DNA of 64,000 bases from Cytidiella melzeri. Its lineage: Eukaryota; Basidiomycota; Agaricomycetes; Polyporales; Irpicaceae. The notes beneath the pieces were generated by a model that saw only the letters and a program-made list of their open reading frames with translations, made no database searches and had not been told where the DNA came from. Positions 47,332 through 59,268 of this stretch are shown piece by piece. Position 1 is the stretch's first letter. Each line of letters opens with the position of its first letter. The translations under genes were made by a program, and so were the position numbers. Location: contig JABYQR010000136.1 of NCBI GenBank assembly GCA_022592445.1, positions 1 through 64,000 of the forward strand, given 5' to 3'.

Positions 47332-49101
47332 TCAGGGAGAAACACCGGCCTCGTCCATAATTGCAAAGATGTGGTGAGGGAGAACACGATGGCCACGGTA
47401 CTCTTTTGCGGCCCACGCAGCTTGCTTGCCTGACAAGCCGCGTCGATATCCGTCCATGAAACGGCTGGCACGAATATAAAACCTGTTGAGTCGAGGGATG
47501 TCGAAGCACATCAGTAGTAAACTTTGTAGCACAAGAATTTCCGTACGTACTTGCGAATGTCGGTCACCGATATACTGTCCAGCGCGGCGACAACGTTCCT
47601 CTCAAGGTCAGCTTCGAGTGAGGAGTCAGGGAACATCCGATACTCTCGCTTCGCCGCGCCCCAGCATTGCTCAATCGGGTTGAGTTTGCAGTGGAATTTC
47701 GGTAAGTAGAGTACCTTGAAGCCTCGCTCTCTACAATGCTTCTCCACTATGCTCTCGACATTCTTGAAATCCGGCTGATTGTAGAGGATCCTGCGGCAGC
47801 AGCACGAAAGCCTGGGCAGCGGGCACCTGAACTTCGGGCACTCCGCACGAAGACCTTCCACATCGATACCACGTTCTCCAAGAATGGTCGCCATCCCTTT
47901 GAAAACACCTGCGCGAGGATGTCCTGGTGGATAATACAAAGACTGGGGGCGACCGTCTGTAAGCTGTCCGTTGGCCATCCGAACTCGAACCTTTCTCTGA
48001 CCGGTAGGTGTGCTTTGCTTGATATCAACGCCAAACATCGGTTGGCCATCCTTTGTTGGATTCAAAGACATCCGACGAGCTGACAGAGCATCATCGGCGC
48101 GCTTGAGGTGAGTCGTTGCATTGTCGAGAATGAAGATGTGCCTCATTCCGGGATAGTGTCGCTGGAGGATGTCCATGGCAGCAGTGAGTTGAGCGACGAT
48201 GTCATTGTTAGTGAAGTAGCCATCGCGGGCCAGCCCGGCTTTGAACAAAACCCGTGCAGATTCCATGCCATCTGGTGAACGCAGCCAGCCAAAATCGGCC
48301 GAGACGAAGTCAGCAACCATCAATGAAGCCCCTTCACCTTTGGCACGAGGGACCGCCTTTTCGCCCCTATTCACCCATCGGATGATACGGCGATCATGGG
48401 CATAAAACGTTGACTCGTCATGGAACCAGTAGACGACTCGCGAATTGCGTGGCAGGGGAGTATTGCCAGGGATAGGAACTACTGTGCCATCCGGATTGAA
48501 GTGAAGAACGTCGGGATCAAGATCAGCGAGGGCAGGGAGGAAAACGTTGTTTCAGTACGCCACCACATCTTCTCGCTCATGTCCATCAACAAACTGTCCG
48601 TGGGGGCTCTTCATCCAGCGATAGTCAAGACGACGCATCCAGGTTTGCGCCGTTGACAGACAAACAGCTCTCGTGAGTCCATGATTTGCTTGAACGTCTG
48701 CTCTGGCAGTGAAGTTGACAATGTCTTGCGCACGGACAAATTTTCCGACACTTTGCAGGTGGTCCAGAACCTCAATTGCTAGGTCGGGTTTTTGATCGAG
48801 GAGGCACGCGTTCCAATAGCCGTTGACCAATCCGCTGTACGGGAGTGCCTGACGATTCTTCATGAACGCTCTCGTCCACTCGCGGAGTCGTCTTGCCATG
48901 TAAGTGCTTGCCTCTGTGTCGTGCATAGTGTTTACTGATGCAGAGATCCAGCTCATTGTCCCATGGACATACTTGTACAAGAACATCCGCATCTGTCCCA
49001 GCCGCCTCCGCAATCCCTCGTCACCTCGAAAAGTCAAATGCCCGCGTCCAGATTTCCGACGGGGCTGCAGGATGTTCTTGACATCCATCCATGCAGCTCG
49101 A
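47332..49101 (-). pseudogene. DDE transposase, C-terminal part
   Basis: Exons 47551-49101 and 47332-47481. The DDE catalytic core is visible: first Asp in VYWFHDESTFYAHDRR, second in IFILDNATTHLKR, and Glu in LPKFHCKLNPIEQCW. The C-terminal block is RRGLSGKQAAWAAKEYRGHR. The N-terminal side has helix-rich DNA-binding-like sequence (GRGHLTFRGDEGLRRRLGQMR; STAQTWMRRLDYRW). One in-frame TGA at 48552-48554 falls where TGG (Trp) would fit (VAY-stop-NNVFLPAL). The gene has no start here: at 49102 it runs into a splice acceptor (TTTTGCAG) and then foreign Plavaka sequence. Related fungal proteins are annotated as DDE superfamily endonucleases. Confidence 0.82.
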
Positions 49102-49140
49102 GCATCTGCAAAATGACCGTTACCTATTGAGGTTGTGAAA

Positions 49141-49491
49141 GGGCGGCAAAGGGCAATAGGGCGCCGTAGGCACCCCCCCCTCTATCGAGGATAGAGAGTG
49201 TGCAGATAGCGCCTTATAGGGTATTTAGGAAAATACCTATGTATGCCTATATGCCTATACGCCTAAGAGAGCACGCGAGCGAACTTGTTAACATACAGTT
49301 ATCAAATTTGCGCGCACATCCTTATTTGGATCCCAACGGCGGCTTTCGTGCTGATGCGCGATTATGCGCCTGTCAATAAAACTCATGCGACCAAATGATG
49401 AATTGTGAGGACATGGTGCTACGGGTATACAGGTGGTATGTGAGCGGCCAGTCACTTCTCAGCCTCATAATTGGCGGCCGTAACGCTCCAG
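49141..49491. other. Plavaka left terminal region
   Basis: Rich in short inverted and direct motifs (AGGGCAATAGGGCG; TATGCCTATATGCCTATACGCCTA; TCTATCGAGGATAGAGA hairpin at about 49182-49198). Likely transposase-binding subterminal repeats; no gene. Confidence 0.45.
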
Positions 49492-51880
49492 TTACTCGTC
49501 GGCCTCGTAGTCGGCGGCCGTGAGGCGGCGACGTTTGTGAGGGGCACCGTCATCTGTTGCATTCACATCCGAAATACCGGCATGCTCACTGTGTGGATAG
49601 AATGACAGATTAGTAAAGCACACTCCCGTAGCAAATTAACCCTGCACTTACAGGCATTCAGCGAGGAGCTCCTGTTGATATTTACGCGCAGCCTTACTCC
49701 CAGAGGCAGTATGCGCGTGCCATCCTTCGAGATTCTCAAGATGCTTGAGGTACTTCTGGTGGTACAGCGCTTCTGAGAAAGGATCAGCACTCTTCTCATG
49801 CTCCGAGTGCTTGATGCCTTTCCTCGACGGCACTCTCTCGTATCCGTCGGTCCACTGATCGAGAGAATAGTGTATCTATAATGGTTCAATATGTGAGACG
49901 TCAACGTACGAGCATGCACAATAAAGCATACCGATGTTATCGCCATCGCTAGCACAGGCAACGCGAGAGCTCCGTCGTCGTCGAAGAATTCGCGGTGAGT
50001 TATTCCGAGCGGGTGCTTCTTCTTGTCCCATAACCAAAGCTTGATGATGCTTAGGATCAACGATGACCGAAGAAGATTGCGCGGAGTTGATCGATGCGCA
50101 AAAGGTTCCTGTTAGGCATGTATGTCAGTTCAAATCTAGTAGCCGAGAACTCGCTGGCAACGTACGCGGTTTGCAAAACAAGGGCTCTCATCCGGCTGGA
50201 GCAGGTCATTCACGAGCTGCTTATTCATGTTCATGACATCAACATTTGTGGTGCTGCAAGGTTTCAGACCGTAAAATTTGGGCGTAAGGTCGGTGGCGAT
50301 TGCGCGAAGCACGGTGCGCTCAGCCGACAGGAGCTGGCGTAGCTGTGAGCAGAATACAGAGCGTAAAATACAGATGTGATTAGCGAAGAAGTAAAGTTAC
50401 TCGAGTAAGACTTACCAGTTCTGCCTCACCGCTACTCAGGCCGTCAGACACACTGGCAGCGCTGTCAACTCCTCGTGCTATGAGATCACTGCGGGAAGCG
50501 GCAAAGGCGTCGTGCATGACCGTGTAGAGCTTGGTGGCACTATCCGGGCGGCGTCTGTCTGGGTCGAAATGTGAGGTATCATTGACAGGAAAACCATAGA
50601 CGGCGGCGCAATGGGCTCGCATGAGGGGAAAGGCATTCGAGATCACACTGCGACGAGCATCATCTTGAATGATAGCTGTAGAGCGTGACTTGCGAGCCCG
50701 CGGCTGCTTCACTTCTGCGGTGTTGTCGTGGGTTTGTGGAGTTGCCGGAGTTCCACAAGGGCTGTTCTCGTTGCTTCGAGCACTTGCGCTGTTGCCAGAA
50801 GCAGCTATAACCTTCAAGGGCGCAGTTACTCAGCGCATAGCACACATGAGTAGGGAAACCAGGTACATACCTGGTTCTCGTTCGAAGGGTACATTGAGTT
50901 GCTTGTACCGAGAGCTTGTGGTGTTGGTGCGCTTTCTGTTCCGGCTACGCCCGATACGGTTACTGTGGAGCTGAGCAATGCCGAATCGACTGTGGCGACA
51001 CGGCTTGTTGCAGCGGTCCTGGGAAAGGCCGCCAAATTTGGTGGTACAAAATCGGTGGATCCTTGGGGTAGATAGTTGGCGCGTCGCGGCTCAAGTGTGA
51101 TGCTAGTGACCTACACATCGATGTCAATGAAAGCGCAAGTATCATTAACATAGACACCACTTACAACAGGAGGTTGTAATGGGGCCATGTCGTTGTTAGC
51201 AATGTCATTCTGTAGACTTCCCCAAACGTCCATGTCGCTGTGGGCGTCATGCTCGTGAGAAAATGGCTGCATACTGTGACTACTGAAAGTGGAAAAATCA
51301 GTAGTTTCCCAGGCTGTAAACTGACCGCTCTCGGGTTCAAGCTTGAGATCCAAAGTCCCTGGTCTTTGCATGCCTTGCGTAGCCCATGAATAATTGAATG
51401 ATGCTGGTTGTGTGCCAAAGGCTGAGGAGGTATCGGCAAGGCTTGGATGCCAAGGTGCACAAACATGAGCCAACAGTGCAACACCTGAGCTCGACAATAC
51501 TTACGGTAGGTGAGGACTGGGCGACGTCCGAGCTACATCACTACCCGATGAAGGTGTTGTATCTGCAATAGAGTTGCCCTGAGAGACCAATGCCTGAGAT
51601 CGCGGCGAGGAAGGAGTTGCGGTGGGAGGAACAGCAGACTCAAGTCGTCGACTCGCTATCGTCTTCTGCCGCTTCGCTGCTATCTGGCGCTGTCGTTCAC
51701 GTTGAGCATCTGCGTAGCAGCAGTCAGACTCATATTCATACGGCTTCGATATCCGGTAAGACCACACTTACTCATCTCCAGTATTGCTGGCGCAAATCGC
51801 GGCTGACGGCGGCCAAGTCCAAGTGGTCGGTCAGCCTCGTCGTCAGTAGCAAAGATGGCAGGCGGGATGTTGTTGGGCAT
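49492..51880 (-). CDS. DUF6532-like protein carried by the Plavaka element
   Basis: Starts MPNNIPPAIFATDDEAD at 51880. First exons 51772-51880, 51505-51709, 51165-51441 are in phase, followed by further exons to a TAA at 49492-49494. The N-terminal half is low complexity with a basic helical patch (AQRERQRQIAAKRQK). The C-terminal half has a DUF6532-like region: VISNAFPLMRAHCAAVYGF, LWDKKKHPLGITHREFF, LALPVLAMAITSIHYSLDQW. It ends in a basic nuclear-signal-like KRRRLTAADYEADE. Function unknown. It is transcribed divergently from the transposase (215 bp apart), suggesting co-mobilised cargo or an accessory transposition factor. Family assignment is from pattern memory. Confidence 0.6.
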
Positions 51881-52095
51881 GACTATTGTAAATTATTGGA
51901 AAGAGGAATGAGAGTGAACTTGAATGAGTGAATAGGAGGGGGGATACGCAACAGCCAGACTAAACGAACGTCGTGGTAGCTTGAAGAAAAAAAAATTCCG
52001 GCCTCTTCCGTGCTGTAGTCGGCAAGATACTCTTGGGGCAGCCGCACCGATACTGCCCAAAATCACAAGATCGATCACCTTGCTACTTCACCTGG

Positions 52096-55085
52096 ATGCT
52101 GTCAGCCATGCCGCTGTCACCTTACTTTTTGTGCTCTTTCTGCGCTCGATCCTTTCCGACAAGAGCATCTGTTGGTCAGCACGTCGCAAACAACAAGTCC
52201 TGTCGAGAACGCCGGGATACAGAGCTTGCGGCACTCAGCAGAGAGCACTCATATCACGCTTTCGGTGCAAGTCCTGGGAACTCAGCAACGCAACGTCAGT
52301 ATACTCCTACCACAGATGTACAATGCGAACTCCTACTCACCGATATCAATGAACCGCATACGGCACGAGCGCAAGACTTGGATGCTGATCCGGATGCGCA
52401 ACCTCCTGCTCCTATCAGCCATGTGTCTACAGATGAGACTGTACTTCATGACAGCGCACCTCGTTATGCACAGCCGTCTCCTCCTCATCTTGCCGCTGGC
52501 GCTTCGTTTGGAACAGGCCGCACTGGATTCGAGAAGATCCGCGACAAACAGATCTGGCGAGGAGAGAAGGTTTGGGGCTCATTTGATAGCGAAGAGGATT
52601 GGGAGTTGGCGAAATGGCTAGTGACGAATGTCGGTCATGCGCAAGCCGAGTCTTTCCTAAAGCTAGGAATTGTGAGTGCAGTGTGACGTCTCTATGAGCT
52701 TCACTTACTCTAGTACGCCAGATTCAGCGCGCCGGCCCTGCATATACAAACAAATCCAAACTCTACCAAGCCGTTGATGCGCTACCGAGTGGTCCAGGAT
52801 GGAAATGTCAAGAGCTGGTTCAGACGGGAGATCTAGTGGATGCGGAAGGGCGACCACTTACCGAGAGTCTCGAACTCTGGTTTCGAGATCCAATCGACTG
52901 CGTTCGTGAGCTGCTTGGCAATCCTATGTTCAAAAACCTCCTTGCGTATGCACCTGAGCGAGTCTACCGGGACTCTCAAGGAAGAGTGCGCCATATAGAT
53001 GAGACCTGGACTGCAAATTGGTGGTGGGAAGTGCAGGTACGCTAACTGCCATTGATCCACGAGAGAGATATCTGCTCATGATTGATTGCGTTAGCAAAGG
53101 ATGCACGGCGGTCACCGTCCATGCATGGCACTATCCTCATAGGCTACATACCGGTCGGGGAATTTGACTGCTTTAGCGAGCAGAAGCGTTCGCTTGCTCG
53201 TTACCAGGCCTTTCATGCTGCGATGAAAGTCATTCTTGACTCTATGGTCCACGCTGGCAAGGAGGGGATCTTTGCAACTTGTGCCGATCAGCAGGTCCGA
53301 CGTGTACATCCGATTCTGGCTGCGTATGTCGCAGACTATCCGGAGCAGTGTTTGGTCGTGGGTTGCATGGAAAATTGTTGTCCTATAGGCCAGATAGCAC
53401 CACAAAATCGGGGATCTCATCAGTTCTGCGCTGCGCGAGACCAGAAAGAGATCCTTGACTTACTGAGCTCTCATCGAAACGGCACTCTCACTTCGGAGCT
53501 TCGACAACGATTTGACAACTTGGGACTGCGCGCGATTCACGACCCGTTCTGGCGCGATCTTCCGTATGCCGACGTTTTCCGTGCCTTCACTCCAGACCTG
53601 CTGCACCAGCTGCACAAAGGTGTCTTCAAAGACCACCTCGTCAAGTGGTGTACTGAGCTGATCAGTGAAATCGAGTTAGACAAGCGGTACATGTCGCTAC
53701 CCACCTTGCATGGTCTTCGCCACTTCAAGAGTGGTATTTCTGGGGTGTCGCAGTGGACGGGACATGAGCACAAAGAGATGGAAAAGATGTTTCTCGCGCT
53801 TATTGCTGGCGGAGTTGATGATGAAGTTGTTCTTGCGGTTCGCGCGCTTCTGGACTTTGTTTATTTCTCATCGTTTCAGTCGCACACCACCACCACTACA
53901 CTTGCTGCACTCAAGGCCTCGCTCGACAACTTTCACTCGTATAAGGACATCTTTATCCATCTTGGTGCTCGAAACCCCCCGCATTTCAATATTCCAAAAT
54001 ACCATATGCTCGAACATTACGTTCAGCTCATTCTCGACTTCGGCAGCGCAGATGGTTTCAACACGGAGTGGTCTGAGCGACTGCACATCGACTATGCCAA
54101 AGACGCGTACCGTGCCTCCAACAAACACGACTACACCGTTCAAATGACACGATGGCTATCGCGTCAGGAAGCTGTGGACCGCTTTACCGTATATCTTGAT
54201 TGGTGTAAACGGGGCGAGTATTCTCCTCTATCTGCGACGTATATGACTACAATTTCTGAGTTGCCCCTTGATGACGACGAGCCGAACAGCACGGAATCAC
54301 ACCACAAACAAGCTACGACACAGCCATACAAGGTCGCAGCTGCATCCCCTCGTCATCTGCAAGGCATTTCAGTTGCCGACATCTCAAGCCGCCTGGGAGT
54401 CTCGCAGTTCCTGCCCGCACTTCGCGTGTACCTACAGTCACGCAATTGTCTTGTCAACATCTACGAGCGTGACGGTTTCGACCTGTACAAGGAGCTTGTT
54501 GTACACCTTCCGCCAGTTTCGGAAGTTAGCAGGACGAAGCTGAAAAATGTGGTGCGCGCATCACCTGCCATGGCAGCATCAGGACGGCGACAAGCAGAGC
54601 CAGCGCAGTGCGACTTTGCATTAGTTCGGACGGGTGAGGCAAATCCACACACAGACGGCACCGCTTTAGCAGGTAAGCTAGTATTTATCCCTCTCATTGT
54701 GTCAGGTGCTGACGTGCGCTCAGGCTTGCGGATTGCTCACGTTCGAGCGATCTTCAACGTGCCGAAGCACTTCAATGTTGGTAATGCTCATCCGCTGGTA
54801 TACCTAGAGTGGTTCACCCCGTTCCATACACCTGACACTGTTACTGGTCTTCATATCATCACGCGCTCGACACGAAGACACTTACCTTACGGAGAGATTG
54901 TAGAGGCTGACCGCATCGTCCGAAACTGCTACCTACAACCTAAGTGCGGCAGGGTGCAGGATGTGGGATGGACGAGTGAAGCGGTGAAGGATAAATGTCG
55001 AGTATTTTATGTCAATTCATACATAGACTACCATATGTTCTTGCTACTCCGTCTTGGTGATGTGAATGCCATAAATTCGCAATGA
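52096..55085 (+). CDS. Plavaka transposase, probably internally deleted
   Basis: Exons 52096-52671 and 52722-about 53037, then 53082 onward to the TGA at 55083-55085. The N-terminus has a C2H2-like zinc finger (CSFCARSFPTRASVGQHVANNKSC). Conserved Plavaka blocks follow: HIDETWTANWWWE, GTILIGYIPVGEF, CADQQVRRVHPILAAYVADYPEQC, FTPDLLHQLHKGVFKDHLVKW, HFNIPKYHMLEHYV, ERLHIDYAKDAYRASNKHDY. Between the tryptophan block and the GTILIGY block, related proteins carry a further few dozen residues, including a catalytic-type Asp; here only about 45 nt of unmatched sequence is present (53038-53081). The gene therefore looks inactivated although the rest is open over 660 codons. Confidence 0.75.
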
Positions 55086-55247
55086 TATTTGTACTCTAAT
55101 GACATGGGTGTGATTCGAGAATATGGCGGTGTGCAATCTCAGAGACTGTCTTCTCTCGACTACTGCCTTTTGAGGCCTTCACGGCCCACTCAATCGTGTC
55201 TAGTAGACATGTCTGTGATGTTACAGACGAGTCAGGCATGTAGAGAC

Positions 55248-55944
55248 TCACAAAGCACCACGACTCACCTCATTTGCGGTACAGTTCTCAATGACAACTT
55301 GCACATATTTCTCCATGATGTCGCCTCGGTCTCGCCACAGCTCGTGCGTAGTGCCTACCAGCCACTGGACCCACTCCGGAGCACGTATATCATCCCTCCA
55401 TCCCTCGAACTGATCCAATATGACGCGCGGACCGACATGTTCTCCTTCTCGTAATGAGGGCAGTTTGCTGGATACAATTGCGTTCGTGTAGAGTGTGAAC
55501 ATATCTGGATCTATGAACGCGCCGTCTACTTGGCCCTGATAACTCCGACAGTCAGACACAACACAGAGAGCGTGAACGGGAGTGACATACCACAACCCGT
55601 TCAACAGTCAGAAGGCAGCGAGCCAGCCGCCCTGGGATGCACTTCGCATCTACTGCTATGTCTCTCCCACAAACCTCCACCGCTGACGCTATCCAGCGAT
55701 CTGTACGATCTGGTAATCCGAGCCGCTCACGACGAAACCTGGCGTAATCATTGGCATCCGAGAGTATGCAGTTGGGCGGCGGTCGTAATACCGGGACTGG
55801 TTGTCTGACCCGGAATTTCGTGGTGAGCTGCTTCATTGGAAGCTGCACAGAGCGGGATGGCTACGAGGTGACTGTAGTTGCAGTTCAGTAAAAGGAGGCA
55901 GGGTGGTATCACATACCTCGCTCGTTGAGTTCTTGGTAGCGCAT
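55248..55944 (-). CDS. third gene of the Plavaka element, hypothetical
   Basis: Begins MRYQELNER at 55944, then an intron. It continues with segments such as RPPPNCILSDANDYARFRRE, RWIASAVEVCGRDI, GAFIDPDMFTLYTNAIVSS and VGTTHELWRDRGDIMEKYVQ, ending at 55248. At least two introns are needed and the first join is uncertain. No known domain was recognised. It is convergent with the transposase and lies near the right end of the element. Confidence 0.45.
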
Positions 55945-56063
55945 TGTCGCACGTTGAGGGATGATGGCGGTAGGTAGCAAAAGGAACGTTAGGGATTTGC
56001 GCCCTATCGCGGCCTACCTAGCGCCCACTGATACCTACCACGCCCTATACGCCATCACCGCGC

Positions 56064-56581
56064 CTACAGAGTTTCGCCCTGCCCTACCGGGCAGAAACGA
56101 CTTTCCTGATGAGCTTCAGCAACAGATGGAGGCGGCTCGAACTGTGCATCAGAGTCGTTGCGCAAAGCCAAGCTCGACCGCGTCCCTGGTGTCACGGTTG
56201 GTTCGAGATCCAATGAAGCCTCAGGAACAGATGTGAGTGTCTCTTGCATGGGCTCATGGTGTGTCGTGCTGACGGTCTCTGGTGCCCAGGTCGGCTGGCA
56301 GATTTCATCAAACGTTGTTGACATCTGCGTTCTAAGACACGCAGCTTGCTCTAGGCTTGCTTCAACTGTCGTCGCGGAGATGTGCAGACCACTGTCATCG
56401 CGCGCAGTGCCCTGAGACACGCATGTTAGTCATACATGTCTCATCTACATCATAATATGAGACTCACTTTATTCTCTTTGTTATTCTCATTGAGGGCCGC
56501 TTGCCTCGGCTGCTTCGAAGGCTGAGCATGCTTGCCAAGGTTGCTAATGGCGGCATGTTTTCTCTTCGACATTCTTGCCAT
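56064..56581 (-). pseudogene. DDE transposase, N-terminal part
   Basis: Exons 56468-56581 and about 56095-56411. Starts MARMSKRKHAAISNLGKH, a basic head like that of full-length DDE relatives, then NNKENK, an intron of 56 nt, and a serine/threonine-rich part with a helical stretch (ISATTVEASLEQAACLRTQ). The frame ends inside the Plavaka right end. Together with 47332-49101 it makes up one gene split by the insertion; residues between the halves may be lost. Confidence 0.6.
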
Positions 56582-56910
56582 AGCAGTAGCCTCTCTGCCA
56601 GTCGTGAAGGTGCAGGTCCCTCTATATTATTCGCGCACTGTTTCGGTCAGCTCGCCATCGGAAAACATTCATCTATTCTGCAGTTCCGAATAACGTCTCT
56701 TAACGCTCGTTCTCTGCAGTGTTTTTGGATGTTGCTCCCTTACGACTACCGTCTCTGAAAATTTGTAACCTAAGAATTCTAGCAAACATCTTTGTGTATA
56801 GTTCTCCGGTTTTATATTGTTTCTATATGGCTCCATGAGCCAGTAATTAATTTTACAATTGTGGCCCCCCGCCAAAATGGACGCAAGCGCCGTCACACCT
56901 GTCATGTGAT

Positions 56911-56938
56911 GTAGCGGGGAGTGTACTGGGCCTATCTT
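56911..56938 (-). repeat. DDE element right TIR
   Basis: Complement of 47091-47118, followed by ATGT. Confidence 0.9.
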
Positions 56939-56982
56939 ATGTGTTGAGGAAAAGTACAAAAGCTATACTACAATGCGAGCAA

Positions 56983-59268
56983 TTATCCCGAGGACGCAGA
57001 GCCCGTGGGAGAAGGAGGCCTCACCGACTGTAAACGTGCACTCCTGGGCAGCAGAGCACTTGCGGGAGGCTCAGAGAGCACGCGATTGACTACTTCCTCC
57101 TGCGCCGCAAGCCATAGCCCAAACGCCCTTGTCCGCAGCCACCTCTCATAGAAGTCTTTACGCTTTGCAGAGCTTTTGAACGGTAACGGTGAACCGTTGG
57201 CTTTAAGAGAAGCAAAGAATGCGTTTTCGTTGAATGGTCTGAGCCGGGGCTGTGCAAAAGGTGCAGGCACTGCCAAAGACGTTTGTTTCGATGGAAGCGG
57301 GGTAGTTGGACCTTTTCGTCCTAGAGTTGACATGGCGAAAGTGGCTGTCGAGGATGTGGGAGAGGGTGTTGCTGATCGGTCGGCGTGGGTGGGTATCAAA
57401 GTGTTCAGGTATCGTTGAAGCGGAACGAGGAATGCTGTCGTTCGAGAAGCTAAATGTTCTCGTAATGCTTCTGACGCCTGGAGCTCTGAGTATAATTTCA
57501 GCAAGGAGTGACTGGAAACAATTACAAACACGTACGCCCTTGTTCATCTCCATTACATGCGTCTTGTAGTTTTTTCAGAAGTGTCGAATCTTTACTGACA
57601 TGACGCTTGTGCGTCTTTGTGCTCCATCCTGGTGGAGGGCCAACACTGATATCAACGGATCCTTGTGGAACTTTCTTCCTGCTACTATTTTGAGTATATT
57701 CAAAATATAGACACGAAGGTAGACGCACTTCGACGAGCCCAAACTCAGCACATGCGGCCAATGAGTGCACGCTCGGTCAAAAAACGGGTTTGTGACTCCA
57801 AGGAGGAGCCCAGATTGCGGTGCGTGGCTGTTGACGAGGGCATTATGGTCCGAGTCGTGGATTGTGAAAAAGGGACGAAAGTCACCGGCGAGAGGAATCT
57901 GATGGTAGGGTCAGAATCTTTCACAGCTCTCGCAACATGTGTTGGTTACCGGATGGAGTAGTCCTCGTAGCCACCAGATGACCTGACTCGTCATCGCTGC
58001 TGATGAACCAAAGACTAGTACAGGTTCGCACAATATCAAGCATTCCCAGATCGACCAGAGCTGCGACAAGGAAGCTTGCAAAGCGACAACAATAGGCGGC
58101 CGCAGTGGCGCTAAGGATGCGACGATCTGCCAAGACAAATGAGATCTGTGTTCATGTTGCAACTAAATTGCATGAACACTGACGTGCATGTGTGAATGCT
58201 GCATTTCTTGTCCTTTGTCAGAAACATTTGCAAGCTGCGCATCCGTTGCGCTTGGTAGATCGATGGTAAACGCATGACCGAGAAATCCCAACTCAAGCGT
58301 AGCGGAGGGGTAGGGATCGGGCCTTCTTTTTCTCGGTCAGTTTGCACTATGGTCACACATATGGCCTCTTTCTCACCAGTTTGATACGTTGAGGCAAGCA
58401 GCTTCTAGCATTGGTCCTCCATGGGAGAGGAATTCTTGTCCAAGGTATGATAACACGGTGTAAAATAACGAGGGGTACGCATGCTGAGATAAAACGACCA
58501 GCGATCGCTGCCGGAGCACATTAGTCATGGCTCGATCGAGAGGCAGCCGGACCTACTTGTTGGTAACCGCGCTTCGACTTTGAGTTCCTCCGCTGTGTAA
58601 AGTGCGCAAAGCCATAGACAAACACGTCTGTCTCCGCAGCAGGATTTATGTCGTTTATGGCGGTCTTAGCCAGGCTTAAGGGGCACCGAGTCCTAAAGGA
58701 ATGGATATACGAGCCCGACTCTGCTTGCGGCGAGTCAGGGAACGACGAAAATGCTCTATAAGATAGAGTTAAGTTCGTGGTTCGCCAGCTGAGTCAGACA
58801 GGACTGACATATTGGACTCTTCAGTGGCACTGAGTTCGAGTGGCGGATAAACAGCAGTGACCTTTGGACCATAGTCAATATCAAAGTCGACTAGCCGGCC
58901 ATGTTTAGTACGAGTGTTGAAAAGGACAATCGGTCCTCACCAACTATAAGAGAAATCATCCACCTCCTAAGTCGAGCTACCTTCCCAGCCTCCATAGAAA
59001 CCGTGCTGAAATCATCTGAAGCTGATGCTAGTCCAGTGTCTGAACGCGTAAGGCGAGGAAGGGTGTTGGATCTTGAAAGCTTGCGAGTGGTGATCTTGGG
59101 TGACGTGTCAAGCAAGTTGGGGTTGGAGGGGGATTTCAACGGTGTCCTCTCTTCTCCTCGTACAATGGCAATGACCGATGGTCGTCGTGGTGTCTTGTGC
59201 CCGCTAGTTCGTCCCGAGTCTGACTTTTTCGAAAGGCCAGACAGCCCGATATCTGCCTCCTCTGACAT
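56983..59268 (-). CDS. DENN-domain protein, DENND6 type
   Basis: Nine exons: 58941-59268, 58809-58890, 58557-58755, 58377-58507, 58184-58322, 57950-58126, 57729-57898, 57536-57678, 56983-57485; 624 codons (623 aa). The N-terminal serine-rich tail is followed by the uDENN part (VVDFDIDYGPKVTAVYPPLEL, FVYGFAHFTQRRNSKSKRGY), the central DENN (LWSIWECLILCEPVLVFGS, FRPFFTIHDSDH, LLLGVTNPFFDRACTHWPH) and a C-terminal part (RTTAFLVPLQRYLNTLIP, KDFYERWLRTRAFGLWLA). DENND6 proteins act as guanine-nucleotide exchange factors for Rab GTPases in endosomal trafficking. The start at 59268 (MSEEADIG) was preferred; an in-frame ATG at 59400 would add 44 residues. The DDE transposon begins 45 bp past the stop. 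Confidence 0.88.

Larger units (their letters stand above)
49110..56063. mobile_element. Plavaka transposon nested in the DDE element (ends approximate)
   Basis: Carries a Plavaka transposase (plus) between two minus-strand genes. Imperfect inverted ends can be seen: ATAGGGCGCCGTAGGCAC at 49156-49173 versus the complement of 56031-56048 (ATAGGGCGTGGTAGGTAT), 14 of 18 positions equal. The outer boundaries were set by where the DDE transposase halves stop (49102 and 56064) and are not exact. No target duplication was identified. Confidence 0.7.
47091..56938 (-). mobile_element. DDE transposon with 28-bp TIRs, interrupted by a Plavaka element
   Basis: A perfect 28-bp inverted repeat, AAGATAGGCCCAGTACACTC... 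at 47091-47118 and its complement at 56911-56938, with weaker symmetry a further 15-20 bp inward. ATGT is present directly outside both ends (47087-47090 and 56939-56942) and is the likely target duplication. The transposase gene runs on the minus strand from 56581 to 47332, but about 7 kb of Plavaka DNA separates its N-terminal exons from its C-terminal exons. The element lies between MIM1 and the 3' end of the DENN gene (45 bp from its stop codon). Confidence 0.8.

Noticed and set aside
49182..49198. Hairpin TCTATCGAGGATAGAGA as a transcription terminator
   Set aside because: Eukaryotic context and position in a transposon end make a subterminal repeat more likely.
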